A stretch of DNA of 9,633 nt. Source: Clostridia bacterium. Its GTDB lineage: Bacteria > Bacillota > Clostridia > RGIG6154. Below the pieces are notes generated by a model, which ran no database searches, was not told the origin of the DNA, and saw nothing but the letters and a program-made list of their open reading frames with translations. Position 1 is the first letter of the stretch. Each line of letters begins with the position of its first letter. Positions 1 to 6,011 of this stretch are shown piece after piece. The position numbers and the translations under genes are program-made. Where the stretch lies: the NCBI GenBank assembly GCA_017523005.1, contig JAFWXG010000009.1:1-9633 (forward strand). The letters are read 5' to 3'.

Positions 1-1
1 A

Positions 2-112
2 AAAAATAAGACCTACATCGAAGGCTTCGGCTATGTGGCTCCTGCCAAAACAAAAACCATCATAGTAGACTCGGATGGTGATATAAATAAAATGGTCGGC
101 ACAATGGAATAA
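2..112 (+). CDS. C-terminal end of an unidentified protein (partial)
   Basis: Only the last 36 codons are present; the gene runs in from the left edge and ends at TAA 110-112. The visible tail contains TYIEGFGYVAPAK and later DSDGDINKMVGTME. Tails with a short GFG(Y/W)V phrase and a closing D-G-D-x-N-K-x-V-G-x-M phrase are, from memory, found in small accessory proteins of clostridial conjugative elements (DUF6550-like), but the fragment is too short to prove this. There is no membrane segment or catalytic motif in the part seen. A perfect 13-bp hairpin follows the stop by about 20 bases, so this is the last gene of its transcript. If the family guess is right, this marks the edge of an integrated element next to the tRNA-Ser gene. 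Confidence 0.5.
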   Translation, partial: KNKTYIEGFGYVAPAKTKTIIVDSDGDINKMVGTME

Positions 113-130
113 AGCCCTATATAAACAAAT

Positions 131-166
131 TGAGGTTAAGCATAAAATGTATGCTTAACCTCTTTC
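131..166 (+). terminator. Hairpin terminator after the partial gene
   Basis: GAGGTTAAGCATA (132-144) pairs perfectly with TATGCTTAACCTC (150-162), giving a 13-bp stem with a 5-base loop, followed by TTT. The T run is short, but the stem is long and sits 19 bases after the stop at 110-112. On the minus strand the stem is followed by AATTTGTTTAT, so it may also work in the other direction as a backstop for the leftward tRNA transcript. Confidence 0.7.
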
Positions 167-353
167 GGCTTCAATGATTAACTTTACATAGATTATATAA
201 CAGACACAATTAAATGTCAAGGCTTTGATAAAAATATCCCACAATAATAAGCCGATAATAAAGATAATTAGTAGCAAGTGGGGTGTTTACACCATGCAGA
301 TAGTTAAAAGCGATTTTAGGGCAAATATAACGGCTTTTTGAGGGTATATTGGC

Positions 354-383
354 AAAGAAAAAGAGCACCATAATCTGGTGCTC
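354..383 (-). terminator. Rho-independent terminator of the tRNA-Ser gene
   Basis: On the minus strand GAGCACCA, loop GATTA, TGGTGCTC form a perfect 8-bp stem followed directly by TTTTTCTTT. The stem ends two bases beyond the encoded CCA of the tRNA, so the tRNA appears to be transcribed as a single-gene unit with very little 3' trailer. Confidence 0.85.
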
Positions 384-385
384 GG

Positions 386-472
386 TGGCGGAGCGGGTGG
401 GATTCGAACCCACGTGCCTGACGGCAACACGATTTCGAGTCGCGCTCGTTATGACCACTTCGATACCGCTCC
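386..472 (-). tRNA. tRNA-Ser with anticodon CGA
   Basis: Read on the minus strand, the acceptor strands GGAGCGG (472-466) and CCGCTCC (396-390) pair over all 7 bp, followed by discriminator G and an encoded CCA (388-386). The anticodon stem CGCGA/TCGTG encloses loop CTCGAAA, giving anticodon CGA, which reads serine codon UCG. The variable arm TGCC-GTCA-GGCA is long, as expected for a serine tRNA, and the T arm is GTGGG-TTCGAAT-CCCAC. The gene is 87 nt with CCA. A terminator follows two bases downstream. Upstream on the minus strand the DNA is very AT-rich, and I could not fix a single best promoter. Confidence 0.96.
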
Positions 473-593
473 GTGTATATATAAACTCAAAAAATGAGTT
501 TAAAGCAAATATTAAAATTTATTAGAAATCTCATTAGAAAAGAATTTCTTTATTGTCAGCACCGATTGCTGAAAACCGCACTGTTACAGGGTT
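473..593. other. Non-coding stretch with short inverted repeats
   Basis: No gene is seen between the tRNA and its decayed copy. The stretch holds a 7-bp inverted repeat AAACTCA/TGAGTTT (483-489/495-501) and a 6-bp hairpin TCAGCA/TGCTGA (556-561/567-572). A looser CCGCA/TGCGG pair (576-580/594-598) follows. The leftward tRNA promoter must lie in here. The clustering of short inverted repeats next to a duplicated tRNA fits old attachment-site debris, but nothing proves it. Confidence 0.4.
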
Positions 594-680
594 TGCGGAG
601 TTTCAAGTTCCATTAAGTTCAAACAATTTCGAATGATTTCGAGTCAGCGCTGTTATGACCAGTTTGATACTTGTATTGAA
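594..680 (-). pseudogene. Decayed copy of the tRNA-Ser(CGA) gene
   Basis: Bases 635-670 match bases 431-466 of the intact tRNA at 28 of 36 positions without gaps. Allowing one inserted and one deleted base makes nearly all of the remainder agree. The matched part covers the D arm, the D/anticodon junction and the complete anticodon loop (TTTCGAG on the plus strand). CGGAG at 596-600 lies 39 bases from this match; the acceptor CGGAG of the intact gene lies 42 bases from the equivalent point. The copy therefore probably once spanned the whole tRNA. The T arm, variable arm and acceptor pairing are lost, so it cannot fold as a tRNA. The outer limits given are approximate. Confidence 0.65.
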
Positions 681-768
681 CTGGTGTTAATACTTGTATA
701 AAAGCTGGGTGCTACGATAGTATAACATAAATTCGAGCGAAATGCAAGTGGTTTAGTTGGTAAAAATT

Positions 769-802
769 TTGCATTTATATGTCCTTATTCCTATAGTATA
801 AT
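769..802 (+). promoter_or_regulatory. Probable promoter of the mecA-like gene
   Basis: TTGCAT at 769-774 is followed after 17 bases by TATAGT (792-797), which overlaps a perfect TATAAT at 797-802. Either hexamer could serve as the -10; the TATAGT choice has ideal spacing. The ATG at 823 lies about 20-25 bases downstream, leaving a very short leader. Confidence 0.5.
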
Positions 803-822
803 TAAATGGGAGGGACGAAGAA

Positions 823-1368
823 ATGGAAATTAAAATGATTGATTCTGAGAGACTAAATATATACCTTACTCAAGAAGAGGTTGAATTTGAGCAGGTCGAT
901 TTAACAAAAATAGAAACTGCGAAGGATTTAAAAAAGAAATTTGGCAGAATATTTGAAACTGCAGAAAGATATTATGGTTTTAACATGGATAATTCTCCGC
1001 TTGAAATAGAAGTTATACCAATTATAGACGGAGGTTTGTTTATAGGTCTTAGCAAGAAAGAAGACGACGAACTGAGTGTAGTACATTATGTTTTTCTTGA
1101 TTTTGAAGCGGTTTTGTCAGTTGTGGATTTGATAGATAGCGGGTTTGTTGAGGGAGAGCTGTATCTGTACGAAAATGCGTATCATTTGATTGCCCGGATA
1201 AAACTTAATAAAAAGGACAGAGTGACTGCCGTTTTGGATGAGTTTGGATTAAAACCACAGGAGAAGGATATTCATAATGTTAGTTTGTCTGTTTTGCAAG
1301 AGCATGGCGAGAGCGTTTGTGAACAAAATTGCATACAAACCTTAAAAAATTATTTTTTTACTCCTTGA
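823..1368 (+). CDS. mecA: MecA-like adaptor protein
   Basis: The protein (181 aa) resembles the MecA/YpbH adaptor family, which delivers substrates to the ClpC-ClpP protease in Firmicutes and in Bacillus controls competence. The N-terminus (about residues 1-85) has the family pattern: a short start on MEI, a segment on L-T-Q-E-E-V in place of the usual 'YMSYGDIE', then LEIEVIPIIDGGLFIGLSK, which matches the strand that closes the substrate-binding domain. The C-terminus (about 88-178) has F-x-D-F-E-A-V, LYLYENAYHLI and the terminal LQEHGESVCEQNCIQTLKNYF, which fits the ClpC-binding domain ending of MecA. The middle linker is short and acidic, so the protein is somewhat smaller than the Bacillus one. 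GGGAGGG at 808-814, 8 bases before the ATG, fixes the start. It stands alone; which substrates it recruits cannot be read from sequence. Confidence 0.75.
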   Translation: MEIKMIDSERLNIYLTQEEVEFEQVDLTKIETAKDLKKKFGRIFETAERYYGFNMDNSPLEIEVIPIIDGGLFIGLSKKEDDELSVVHYVFLDFEAVLSVVDLIDSGFVEGELYLYENAYHLIARIKLNKKDRVTAVLDEFGLKPQEKDIHNVSLSVLQEHGESVCEQNCIQTLKNYFFTP

Positions 1369-1544
1369 ATTTACACAATAATAATAAAAAAATACACTTT
1401 TTGAAAAAATTCTTAAAAAAATTACACCTTTATTTTAGCATAAAACTGGCATAAAAAGGAGAAAAAGTAAGAAAATATGAAAAAAAGGGGAAAAATTCAT
1501 CAAAAATTCATACAAGGTTAACAAATGGGATGTATAATCTTAAA

Positions 1545-1653
1545 TGTAGTCAAGAGGAAATGAATGGCTACACTGAATTTGGCTAATATCTTTTTATATA
1601 TTCATCCCTATCTTTTTTTTGACCTGGTTGTTTTTACAACCAGGGATTTTTTT
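1545..1653 (+). ncRNA. Candidate small RNA ending in an intrinsic terminator
   Basis: No convincing protein gene lies between 1369 and 1861, yet a good terminator (1623-1653) sits over 250 bases after the mecA stop with no gene before it. A perfect TATAAT at 1533-1538 would start a transcript near 1545. That RNA would open with an 8-bp hairpin, TGTAGTCA (1545-1552) with TGGCTACA (1565-1572, one G-U pair), presenting GAGGAAA in its loop. A U-rich single strand and then the terminator would follow. The matching -35 is weak. Alternatively this is only the long 3' end of the mecA transcript. I recognise no known RNA family. Confidence 0.35.
1623..1653 (+). terminator. Rho-independent terminator
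   Basis: CCTGGTTGT (1623-1631) and ACAACCAGG (1636-1644) form a perfect 9-bp stem with loop TTTT, followed by GA and seven Ts (1647-1653). It ends either the mecA transcript or a separate short RNA starting near 1545. Confidence 0.85.
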
Positions 1654-1659
1654 ATTTTC

Positions 1660-1688
1660 TTGAAAAACACTTTTGAGTATGCTATACT
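1660..1688 (+). promoter_or_regulatory. Strong sigma-A type promoter for the DUF3916 gene
   Basis: TTGAAA (1660-1665), a 17-base spacer and TATACT (1683-1688) preceded by TGC give both hexamers and an extended -10. It starts only seven bases after the upstream terminator, so the next gene is transcribed independently. The start point would be near 1695, leaving a leader of about 165 bases before the ATG at 1862. Confidence 0.65.
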
Positions 1689-1694
1689 AAATCT

Positions 1695-1861
1695 ACCAGG
1701 TGGAAAAGTTTATTGATTTAGCGGAATTTGTATCGATAGGGTCGATTTTACAAATATAAACATTACTATTCGATAAAAAACTTTTGACCCAGTCTTGATA
1801 CGAGTAAAAATTTTGTCGAACGATGGAGAAAAAACAAATAAGAATTTATGGGAGAGTATAT
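1695..1861 (+). promoter_or_regulatory. Long, foldable 5' leader of the DUF3916 gene
   Basis: The leader contains several complementary segments. AAAAGTTT (1704-1711) pairs with AAACTTTT (1778-1785). TTTGTA (1727-1732) pairs with TACAAA (1749-1754), with TCGA/TCGA inside it. GTTTAT (1708-1713) can pair with ATAAAC (1756-1761), which would exclude the first stem. Two mutually exclusive folds in a leader this long suggest possible regulation, but AT-rich DNA makes chance pairings common. I do not recognise a known riboswitch class, and no terminator lies between these segments and the start codon. Confidence 0.3.
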
Positions 1862-2359
1862 ATGATATACAAAAAGCAGCGTGGGCAGAAACGCAAACTA
1901 AAAGCTTTGCTTAACAATATAAATGAAATACGTCCTTTTCAGAATATAGATTGTAAATATGAACATTTCCACGTTCCTTGCGGTCAGTTTGTTTCATTGC
2001 CTAAAACCAGAGGAAGGGTTAAAACCGTATATTGTAAGGCATGGCTTGACAAAACCGCTGAAATGATTGCACAGAAACCTTGCGATATTCCATTTTGCAA
2101 GGTAATTGCAGTTATTGATGAATTAGACCTTTCAGAATCACAAATCATCATTTTCTACGACAAAAATTATTATGATTCTTTTTGGAAAAGAGATTCAGGT
2201 GAGCAAATTTGGACTCCAATTGTCAAAGACAGCTTGTCTTTTATCCAAAGGCGACATATTGATTCAAATTTGAAAGAAAAGGGTTATTATGAAACAATTA
2301 CTGATATAGATTTTTTCTATAAAACCAGATTATGGTTTTATGGAGATATTAATAAATAA
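1862..2359 (+). CDS. DUF3916-family protein, function unknown
   Basis: The protein (165 aa) has no signal peptide or membrane segment and looks like a soluble cytoplasmic protein. Family resemblance rests on the order of conserved pieces. A basic start (RGQKRKLKALL) comes first, then an H-F-H-V-P segment and K-T-R-G-R-V-K-T-V-Y-C preceding L-D-K-T-A-E-M-I. A central strand pair follows (CKVIAVID, then LSESQIIIFYDKNYYDSFW), and the protein ends with I-T-D-I-D-F-F-Y and W-F-Y-G-D. This is the layout I associate with DUF3916. Members have no known reaction, and I see no catalytic motif. The reading frame could begin at ATG 1823, but nothing resembling a ribosome site precedes it; ATG 1862 follows GGGAGAG (1850-1856) at a good distance and is preferred. 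It has its own strong promoter and is convergent with the EF-G-like gene. Confidence 0.65.
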   Translation: MIYKKQRGQKRKLKALLNNINEIRPFQNIDCKYEHFHVPCGQFVSLPKTRGRVKTVYCKAWLDKTAEMIAQKPCDIPFCKVIAVIDELDLSESQIIIFYDKNYYDSFWKRDSGEQIWTPIVKDSLSFIQRRHIDSNLKEKGYYETITDIDFFYKTRLWFYGDINK

Positions 2360-2564
2360 ATTCCGATCTAACGAGATGTTTCATAAAATTTAATAAATTG
2401 TTTGCCGATAATAAATATTTACATATTGGGCAGGAAAATCTATTATTCCTGCGGGTTTTAATGGATTTATTCAAGAAAAACAGTTGAAAAATTAGGGAGA
2501 AAACGGTAGGGTTTATTATTCACTGTTTTCCTAACTTGACACACGCAGAACGATTTATAAATTG

Positions 2565-2607
2565 AACACCCCCGCAAAGCATTTGCTTTGTGGGGGTGTT
2601 TTTTTAG
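2565..2607 (+). terminator. Strong terminator between convergent genes
   Basis: Bases 2565-2580 and 2585-2600 form a 16-bp stem with one G-U pair, a GC-rich CACCCCC/GGGGGTG base and loop ATTT. On the plus strand it is followed by a run of Ts, so it terminates rightward transcription from the DUF3916 gene. Its right edge touches the stop codon (2604-2606) of the leftward EF-G-like gene. On the minus strand the stem is followed by GTTCAATTTATAA, a weaker T stretch, so it probably serves both directions. Confidence 0.85.
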
Positions 2608-4670
2608 TCTTCTTTATTCTTTTTGCTTTCAGCAATTACTTTTTCTGCGATGTGCGGGGGTGCGTCTTCGTAGCGTTCAAACTGGCGGATAAATCTGCCT
2701 CTGCCTTGAGTCATTGAGCGGAGGTCGGTTGCATATTTTGCAAGTTCGGAAGCAGGAACTTCCGCTATGATTTGCTGTTCGCCATCTACCGGGGACATAC
2801 CAAGCACTCTGCCACGACGCTTATTGATATCGCCTATTACATCGCCCATATAAGAATCGGGAACGAAGATTTCAACATGGTCAACAGGCTCAAGCAAAAC
2901 GGGGTTAGCTTGTGCAAGACCTGCCTTAAATGCAAGAGATGCAGCCATTTTAAATGCCATTTCGGAAGAGTCAACAGGGTGGTATGAACCATCTAAAAGG
3001 GTTGCCTTTAGGTTTACTACAGGATAGCCTGCCAAAACACCATGCAAGCAACTTTCTCTTAATCCTTTTTCTACTGCTGGGAAGAAGTTTTTAGGAACTG
3101 AACCGCCGAATACCTGTTCTTCAAATATCATTGAATCTGATTCAACGGGCTCGAATTCAATCCACACATGACCATACTGACCATGACCGCCAGACTGTTT
3201 TTTGTGTTTTCCTTCGACCTTGACCTTACGACGGATAGCTTCGCGATATGCGATTTTCGGGTCATCGAGTTCAACATCCACCTTATATTTTTCTTTTAGC
3301 TTGCTAACGATAACTTCAATATGTAAGTCGCCCATACCACGCAGAATGGTTTCGTGGGTTTCGTTGTTGATTTCAATAGAAATTGTTTTGTCTTCTTCAC
3401 GGAGTCTTGCGAGAGCGGTACTGATTTTTTCTTCGTCGCCTTTTTTAGCTGGACGGATAGTTTTTGCAAGCTGTGGAACAGGGAATTCAATTCCGCCAAG
3501 CTGTACAGGAGATACTTTTGAACACAAGGTATCGCCTGTGTTTGTATACTGAAGCTTAGGAATTGCACCGATATCGCCTGCAGTTAAGATATTAACTTCT
3601 TCTTGCTTTTTGCCGTGCATGATATAAAGCTTACTGATTTTCTCCATAACGCCCTGAGTACTGTTGTAAATAGTAGCATCAGTTCTTACATGACCGCTGT
3701 AAATACGAACAAAAGATAGCTTTCCTACAAATGGGTCTGCAATAGTCTTGAATACAACAGCAGAAAGCGGAACACCGTCTTCTGTTTTAGCATTTACAAT
3801 AGCTTCTCCGCTTGCACCTACCATTGGTGCAATTTCATCGGGAGAAGGAAGAAAATCTAAAATTGCATCTAAAAGTTTTCTAATACTTGCAATAGTAAAT
3901 GACGAACCGCAAAGTACAGGAGTGATTTCGTTATTTTCAACACCCTTACGAAGTGCTCTTGCGATTTCTTCGGGAGTGAATTCTTCGCCGTTAAAATATT
4001 TTTCCATCAGTTCTTCGTCTGTTTCTGCAACAGCTTCTAAAATCATCTGACGGGCAGGTTCGATAATTTCAAGCATATTTTCAGGAACAGGCACATCCAC
4101 GATTTTATCGTTTTCAAAGAGTCTGCCTTCCATCTTAACAATATTTACATAACCCTTGAATTTATCGCCTTCCAAAATGGGGAAATAGAAAGGTGCAATA
4201 GTTTTGCCGAAGTTTGCCTTCAAATCGTCCAAAACCTTGTTATAGTTTGCGTTTTCCTCTTCCATTTTACTAACGAAAATAATTCTTGGAATATTGCGTT
4301 CGGTAGTATATTTCCATGCAAACTCTGTTCCAACCTGAACACCTGATTTAGCTGCAACAACTATAATTGCGCCGTCAGCTACACGGGTTGCCTGTAGAAC
4401 TTCGCTTGAGAAATCTAAAAATCCGGGGGTGTCCAATATAGTGATTTTTGTATTCTTCCACTCTAATGGTGCTACAGATGTGCTTATAGAAATTTTTCTT
4501 TTGATTTCTTCTGAATCATGATCGGATACGGTGTTTCCGTCTGCAACTTTACCTAAACGGTCGCAAGCTCCGCCAAGATACAGCATACTTTCGGTCAGGG
4601 AGGTCTTACCTGACCCGCCGTGGCCTAAAATACACACATTTCTTACATCGTTGATGGGATACATTTTCAT
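2604..4670 (-). CDS. fusA2: EF-G-like translational GTPase (FusA2 type)
   Basis: The protein (688 aa) has the full EF-G domain order. The GTPase domain carries G1 GHGGSGKT (16-23), a switch I threonine in SISTS, G3 DTPGF (80-84), SKME (134-137) where G4 NKMD is expected, and CGSS as G5. Domain II follows, then domains III-V with QSGGHGQYGHV, HPVDSSEMAFKMAAS and DVIGDINKRRGRVLGM, all typical of EF-G. Canonical EF-G moves tRNAs and mRNA through the ribosome; FusA2-type paralogs are less well understood. The isolated position, away from any rpsL-rpsG-tuf cluster, and the altered G4 favour the paralog over the main factor. The frame extends to ATG 4727, but AAGGAG lies 9 bases before the ATG at 4670 and overlaps the codons just upstream, so 4670 is chosen. 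The gene lies 181 bases after ylbJ on the same strand and may have its own promoter. Confidence 0.88.
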   Translation of the reverse strand: MKMYPINDVRNVCILGHGGSGKTSLTESMLYLGGACDRLGKVADGNTVSDHDSEEIKRKISISTSVAPLEWKNTKITILDTPGFLDFSSEVLQATRVADGAIIVVAAKSGVQVGTEFAWKYTTERNIPRIIFVSKMEEENANYNKVLDDLKANFGKTIAPFYFPILEGDKFKGYVNIVKMEGRLFENDKIVDVPVPENMLEIIEPARQMILEAVAETDEELMEKYFNGEEFTPEEIARALRKGVENNEITPVLCGSSFTIASIRKLLDAILDFLPSPDEIAPMVGASGEAIVNAKTEDGVPLSAVVFKTIADPFVGKLSFVRIYSGHVRTDATIYNSTQGVMEKISKLYIMHGKKQEEVNILTAGDIGAIPKLQYTNTGDTLCSKVSPVQLGGIEFPVPQLAKTIRPAKKGDEEKISTALARLREEDKTISIEINNETHETILRGMGDLHIEVIVSKLKEKYKVDVELDDPKIAYREAIRRKVKVEGKHKKQSGGHGQYGHVWIEFEPVESDSMIFEEQVFGGSVPKNFFPAVEKGLRESCLHGVLAGYPVVNLKATLLDGSYHPVDSSEMAFKMAASLAFKAGLAQANPVLLEPVDHVEIFVPDSYMGDVIGDINKRRGRVLGMSPVDGEQQIIAEVPASELAKYATDLRSMTQGRGRFIRQFERYEDAPPHIAEKVIAESKKNKED

Positions 4671-4851
4671 AATTGACATCTCCTTATCTTGTTCTTTATT
4701 TAATCCGCACAAAGCGAAAATGTACATAGCACAAACACTACATACTGCTTAAATTCTGCCATTGTTTTGAATTTCCTTTTATTTTATTGAAGATATTTTT
4801 GTGCAAATTAAACAAAAAAATTGTTAATTTTTATGTAAAACGCATATATAG

Positions 4852-5910
4852 TTACCTATTGTCAAAAAAAGACACCTTAAATTTTTTAAAGAATTTCCAT
4901 GCAATCAGGAAAAACAACACAAAGATATAACTGCCCGCTTCAAAAGGCAGGGACATGGGTGGTGTGGGCATGTGGAATGTAGGAGTAAGATTTGGGAATA
5001 AGGGAAACAAAATAAAGCTTAACAAAAATGAAAGGGCAGATATCACAGACTTATAAATTAAATATTTATTTAACTTCATTCTTGTTTCTTTAACAGCACT
5101 TTGTACTTGTATGTATATACAAATCCCTGAAAATCCGCACAGCGCTGAGCAGATACTTAGTTTAAGCCGTACAGGAATTTCTGATAGGGCGAGTCTGTTA
5201 AGACCGTTTGTAACTTCTATTATTCCGTATCCCAAAGATGGAATAGGCAATAAATTTTCAAAAATTTTTGTAAGTTTAACTTGTGTGCAAACAACGCTGA
5301 AAAAAATAACCGCCCCAAACACTTTTAAAATACTGCTTATACTGCTGTCCATAGCAGACACAAATCCATGGCTTGAATTTTTAATATCGCAACGCTCTGT
5401 TTTGCTGATATATGGCGCAGATTTTCTGAAAATTAAAGCTGTTAAAAATATGCTTAGAGTTTGTACTAACAACAAAAAGTAGCCGTAACTGTATCCACCC
5501 ATCATACCGCCTCCCGCAACACCTATTAAAAACAGCGGTCCGCACGCATTACAAAACGGAAGAAGATGCTCCCCTTCGGTTGCTGAAATTTTGTTATTTT
5601 TAACCGCTGAAGCAGTAAGTACCGCACCTATGGGATAGCCTGAAATGAGTCCTAAAATAAATGGTAACACGGCGTTTTCGCTTAGGTTTAACATTTTTGA
5701 TATCGGTCTTGAAATTGATTTTGGCAGAAGAAGTTTTGATGATATGTATGACGAAATCACAGCAAACGGAAAAAGTGACGGCAAAATAAGATAAAGCGAC
5801 ATATTAAGACCGTCTTTTGCCGAAGAAATACATTCATTCGGGAACAGTAAAATCCCCGCAACAAAAAGAAGAGACAGAAAAGAAAAGAACAGATTTTTAA
5901 GTTTTAGCAT
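4852..5910 (-). CDS. ylbJ: Sporulation integral membrane protein YlbJ
   Basis: The protein (352 aa) is strongly hydrophobic with about eight membrane segments (roughly 4-24, 36-62, 78-102, 124-138, 141-162, 194-212, 248-270, 285-306, with a last one near 325-340). It belongs to the gate-domain family related to nucleoside transporters. Family hallmarks are LISGYPIGAVL (88-98), the pocket motif PFCNACGPLFLIGVAGGG (118-135) and CGFSGICIYIQVQ (258-270). In Bacillus subtilis YlbJ is a sigma-E dependent protein needed for sporulation, acting in the outer forespore or mother-cell membrane; what it moves is not settled. AGGAG lies 9 bases before ATG 5910. It is divergent from yqfC, another sporulation gene. 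Only an AT-rich imperfect hairpin follows, so readthrough into the EF-G-like gene is possible. Confidence 0.9.
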   Translation of the reverse strand: MLKLKNLFFSFLSLLFVAGILLFPNECISSAKDGLNMSLYLILPSLFPFAVISSYISSKLLLPKSISRPISKMLNLSENAVLPFILGLISGYPIGAVLTASAVKNNKISATEGEHLLPFCNACGPLFLIGVAGGGMMGGYSYGYFLLLVQTLSIFLTALIFRKSAPYISKTERCDIKNSSHGFVSAMDSSISSILKVFGAVIFFSVVCTQVKLTKIFENLLPIPSLGYGIIEVTNGLNRLALSEIPVRLKLSICSALCGFSGICIYIQVQSAVKETRMKLNKYLIYKSVISALSFLLSFILFPLFPNLTPTFHMPTPPMSLPFEAGSYIFVLFFLIAWKFFKKFKVSFFDNR

Positions 5911-6011
5911 AAGTGTTATCTCCTAAAATTCAGGTTTTGTTTAATACTATTGCATAATTTTAAAAAGTATTCATTATACATAAAAAAGAAAAGCGTTGGG
6001 AGGAAAATAAT
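5911..6011. promoter_or_regulatory. Divergent promoter region between ylbJ and yqfC
   Basis: About 100 bp separate the two divergent sporulation genes. On the plus strand GCATAAT (5952-5958) and TATACATA (5975-5982) resemble the sigma-E -35 (KMATATT) and -10 (CATACAnT) consensus elements; the 16-base spacer is a little long. This would suit yqfC, which is sigma-E controlled in Bacillus. On the minus strand TATAAT occurs within GTATAATGAATAC (around 5970-5982), but I cannot assign a clear pair for ylbJ. GGGAGG at 5998-6003 is the yqfC ribosome site. Confidence 0.4.

Noticed and set aside
210..458. An 82-codon leftward frame across the tRNA-Ser gene
   Set aside because: It runs through the tRNA and its terminator, and the translation shows no recognisable protein.
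1564..1716. A 50-codon open frame starting at ATG 1564 after GAGGAAA
   Set aside because: It reads straight through a strong intrinsic terminator at 1623-1653 and through the next promoter, and its second half is low-complexity sequence. The GAGGAAA is better seen as the loop of a hairpin.
1814..1820. TGTCGAA, a match to the Spo0A box
   Set aside because: A single 7-base match lying over 120 bases downstream of the apparent promoter, in the transcribed leader, is likely chance.
1823..1861. Upstream ATG adding 13 residues to the DUF3916 protein
   Set aside because: There is no ribosome-binding site before 1823, while GGGAGAG sits at the right distance before ATG 1862.
2430..2535. Hairpin GCAGGAA/TTCCTGC (2430-2452) and an imperfect inverted repeat TTAGG..GAAAAC/GTTTTCCTAA (2492-2535)
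   Set aside because: Neither has a convincing T tract, and the strong terminator at 2565-2607 already accounts for transcript ends. I saw no target-site duplication or transposase that would make them element ends.
3202..4752. Several long open frames opposite fusA2, and others opposite ylbJ, yqfD, phoH and era
   Set aside because: They lie wholly inside confidently identified genes in other frames, have low-complexity serine- or phenylalanine-rich translations, and lack ribosome sites.
4805..4830. Possible terminator between ylbJ and fusA2
   Set aside because: The stem is almost entirely A-T with a bulge, and on the coding strand it is followed by GCACAAAA and not by a T run.
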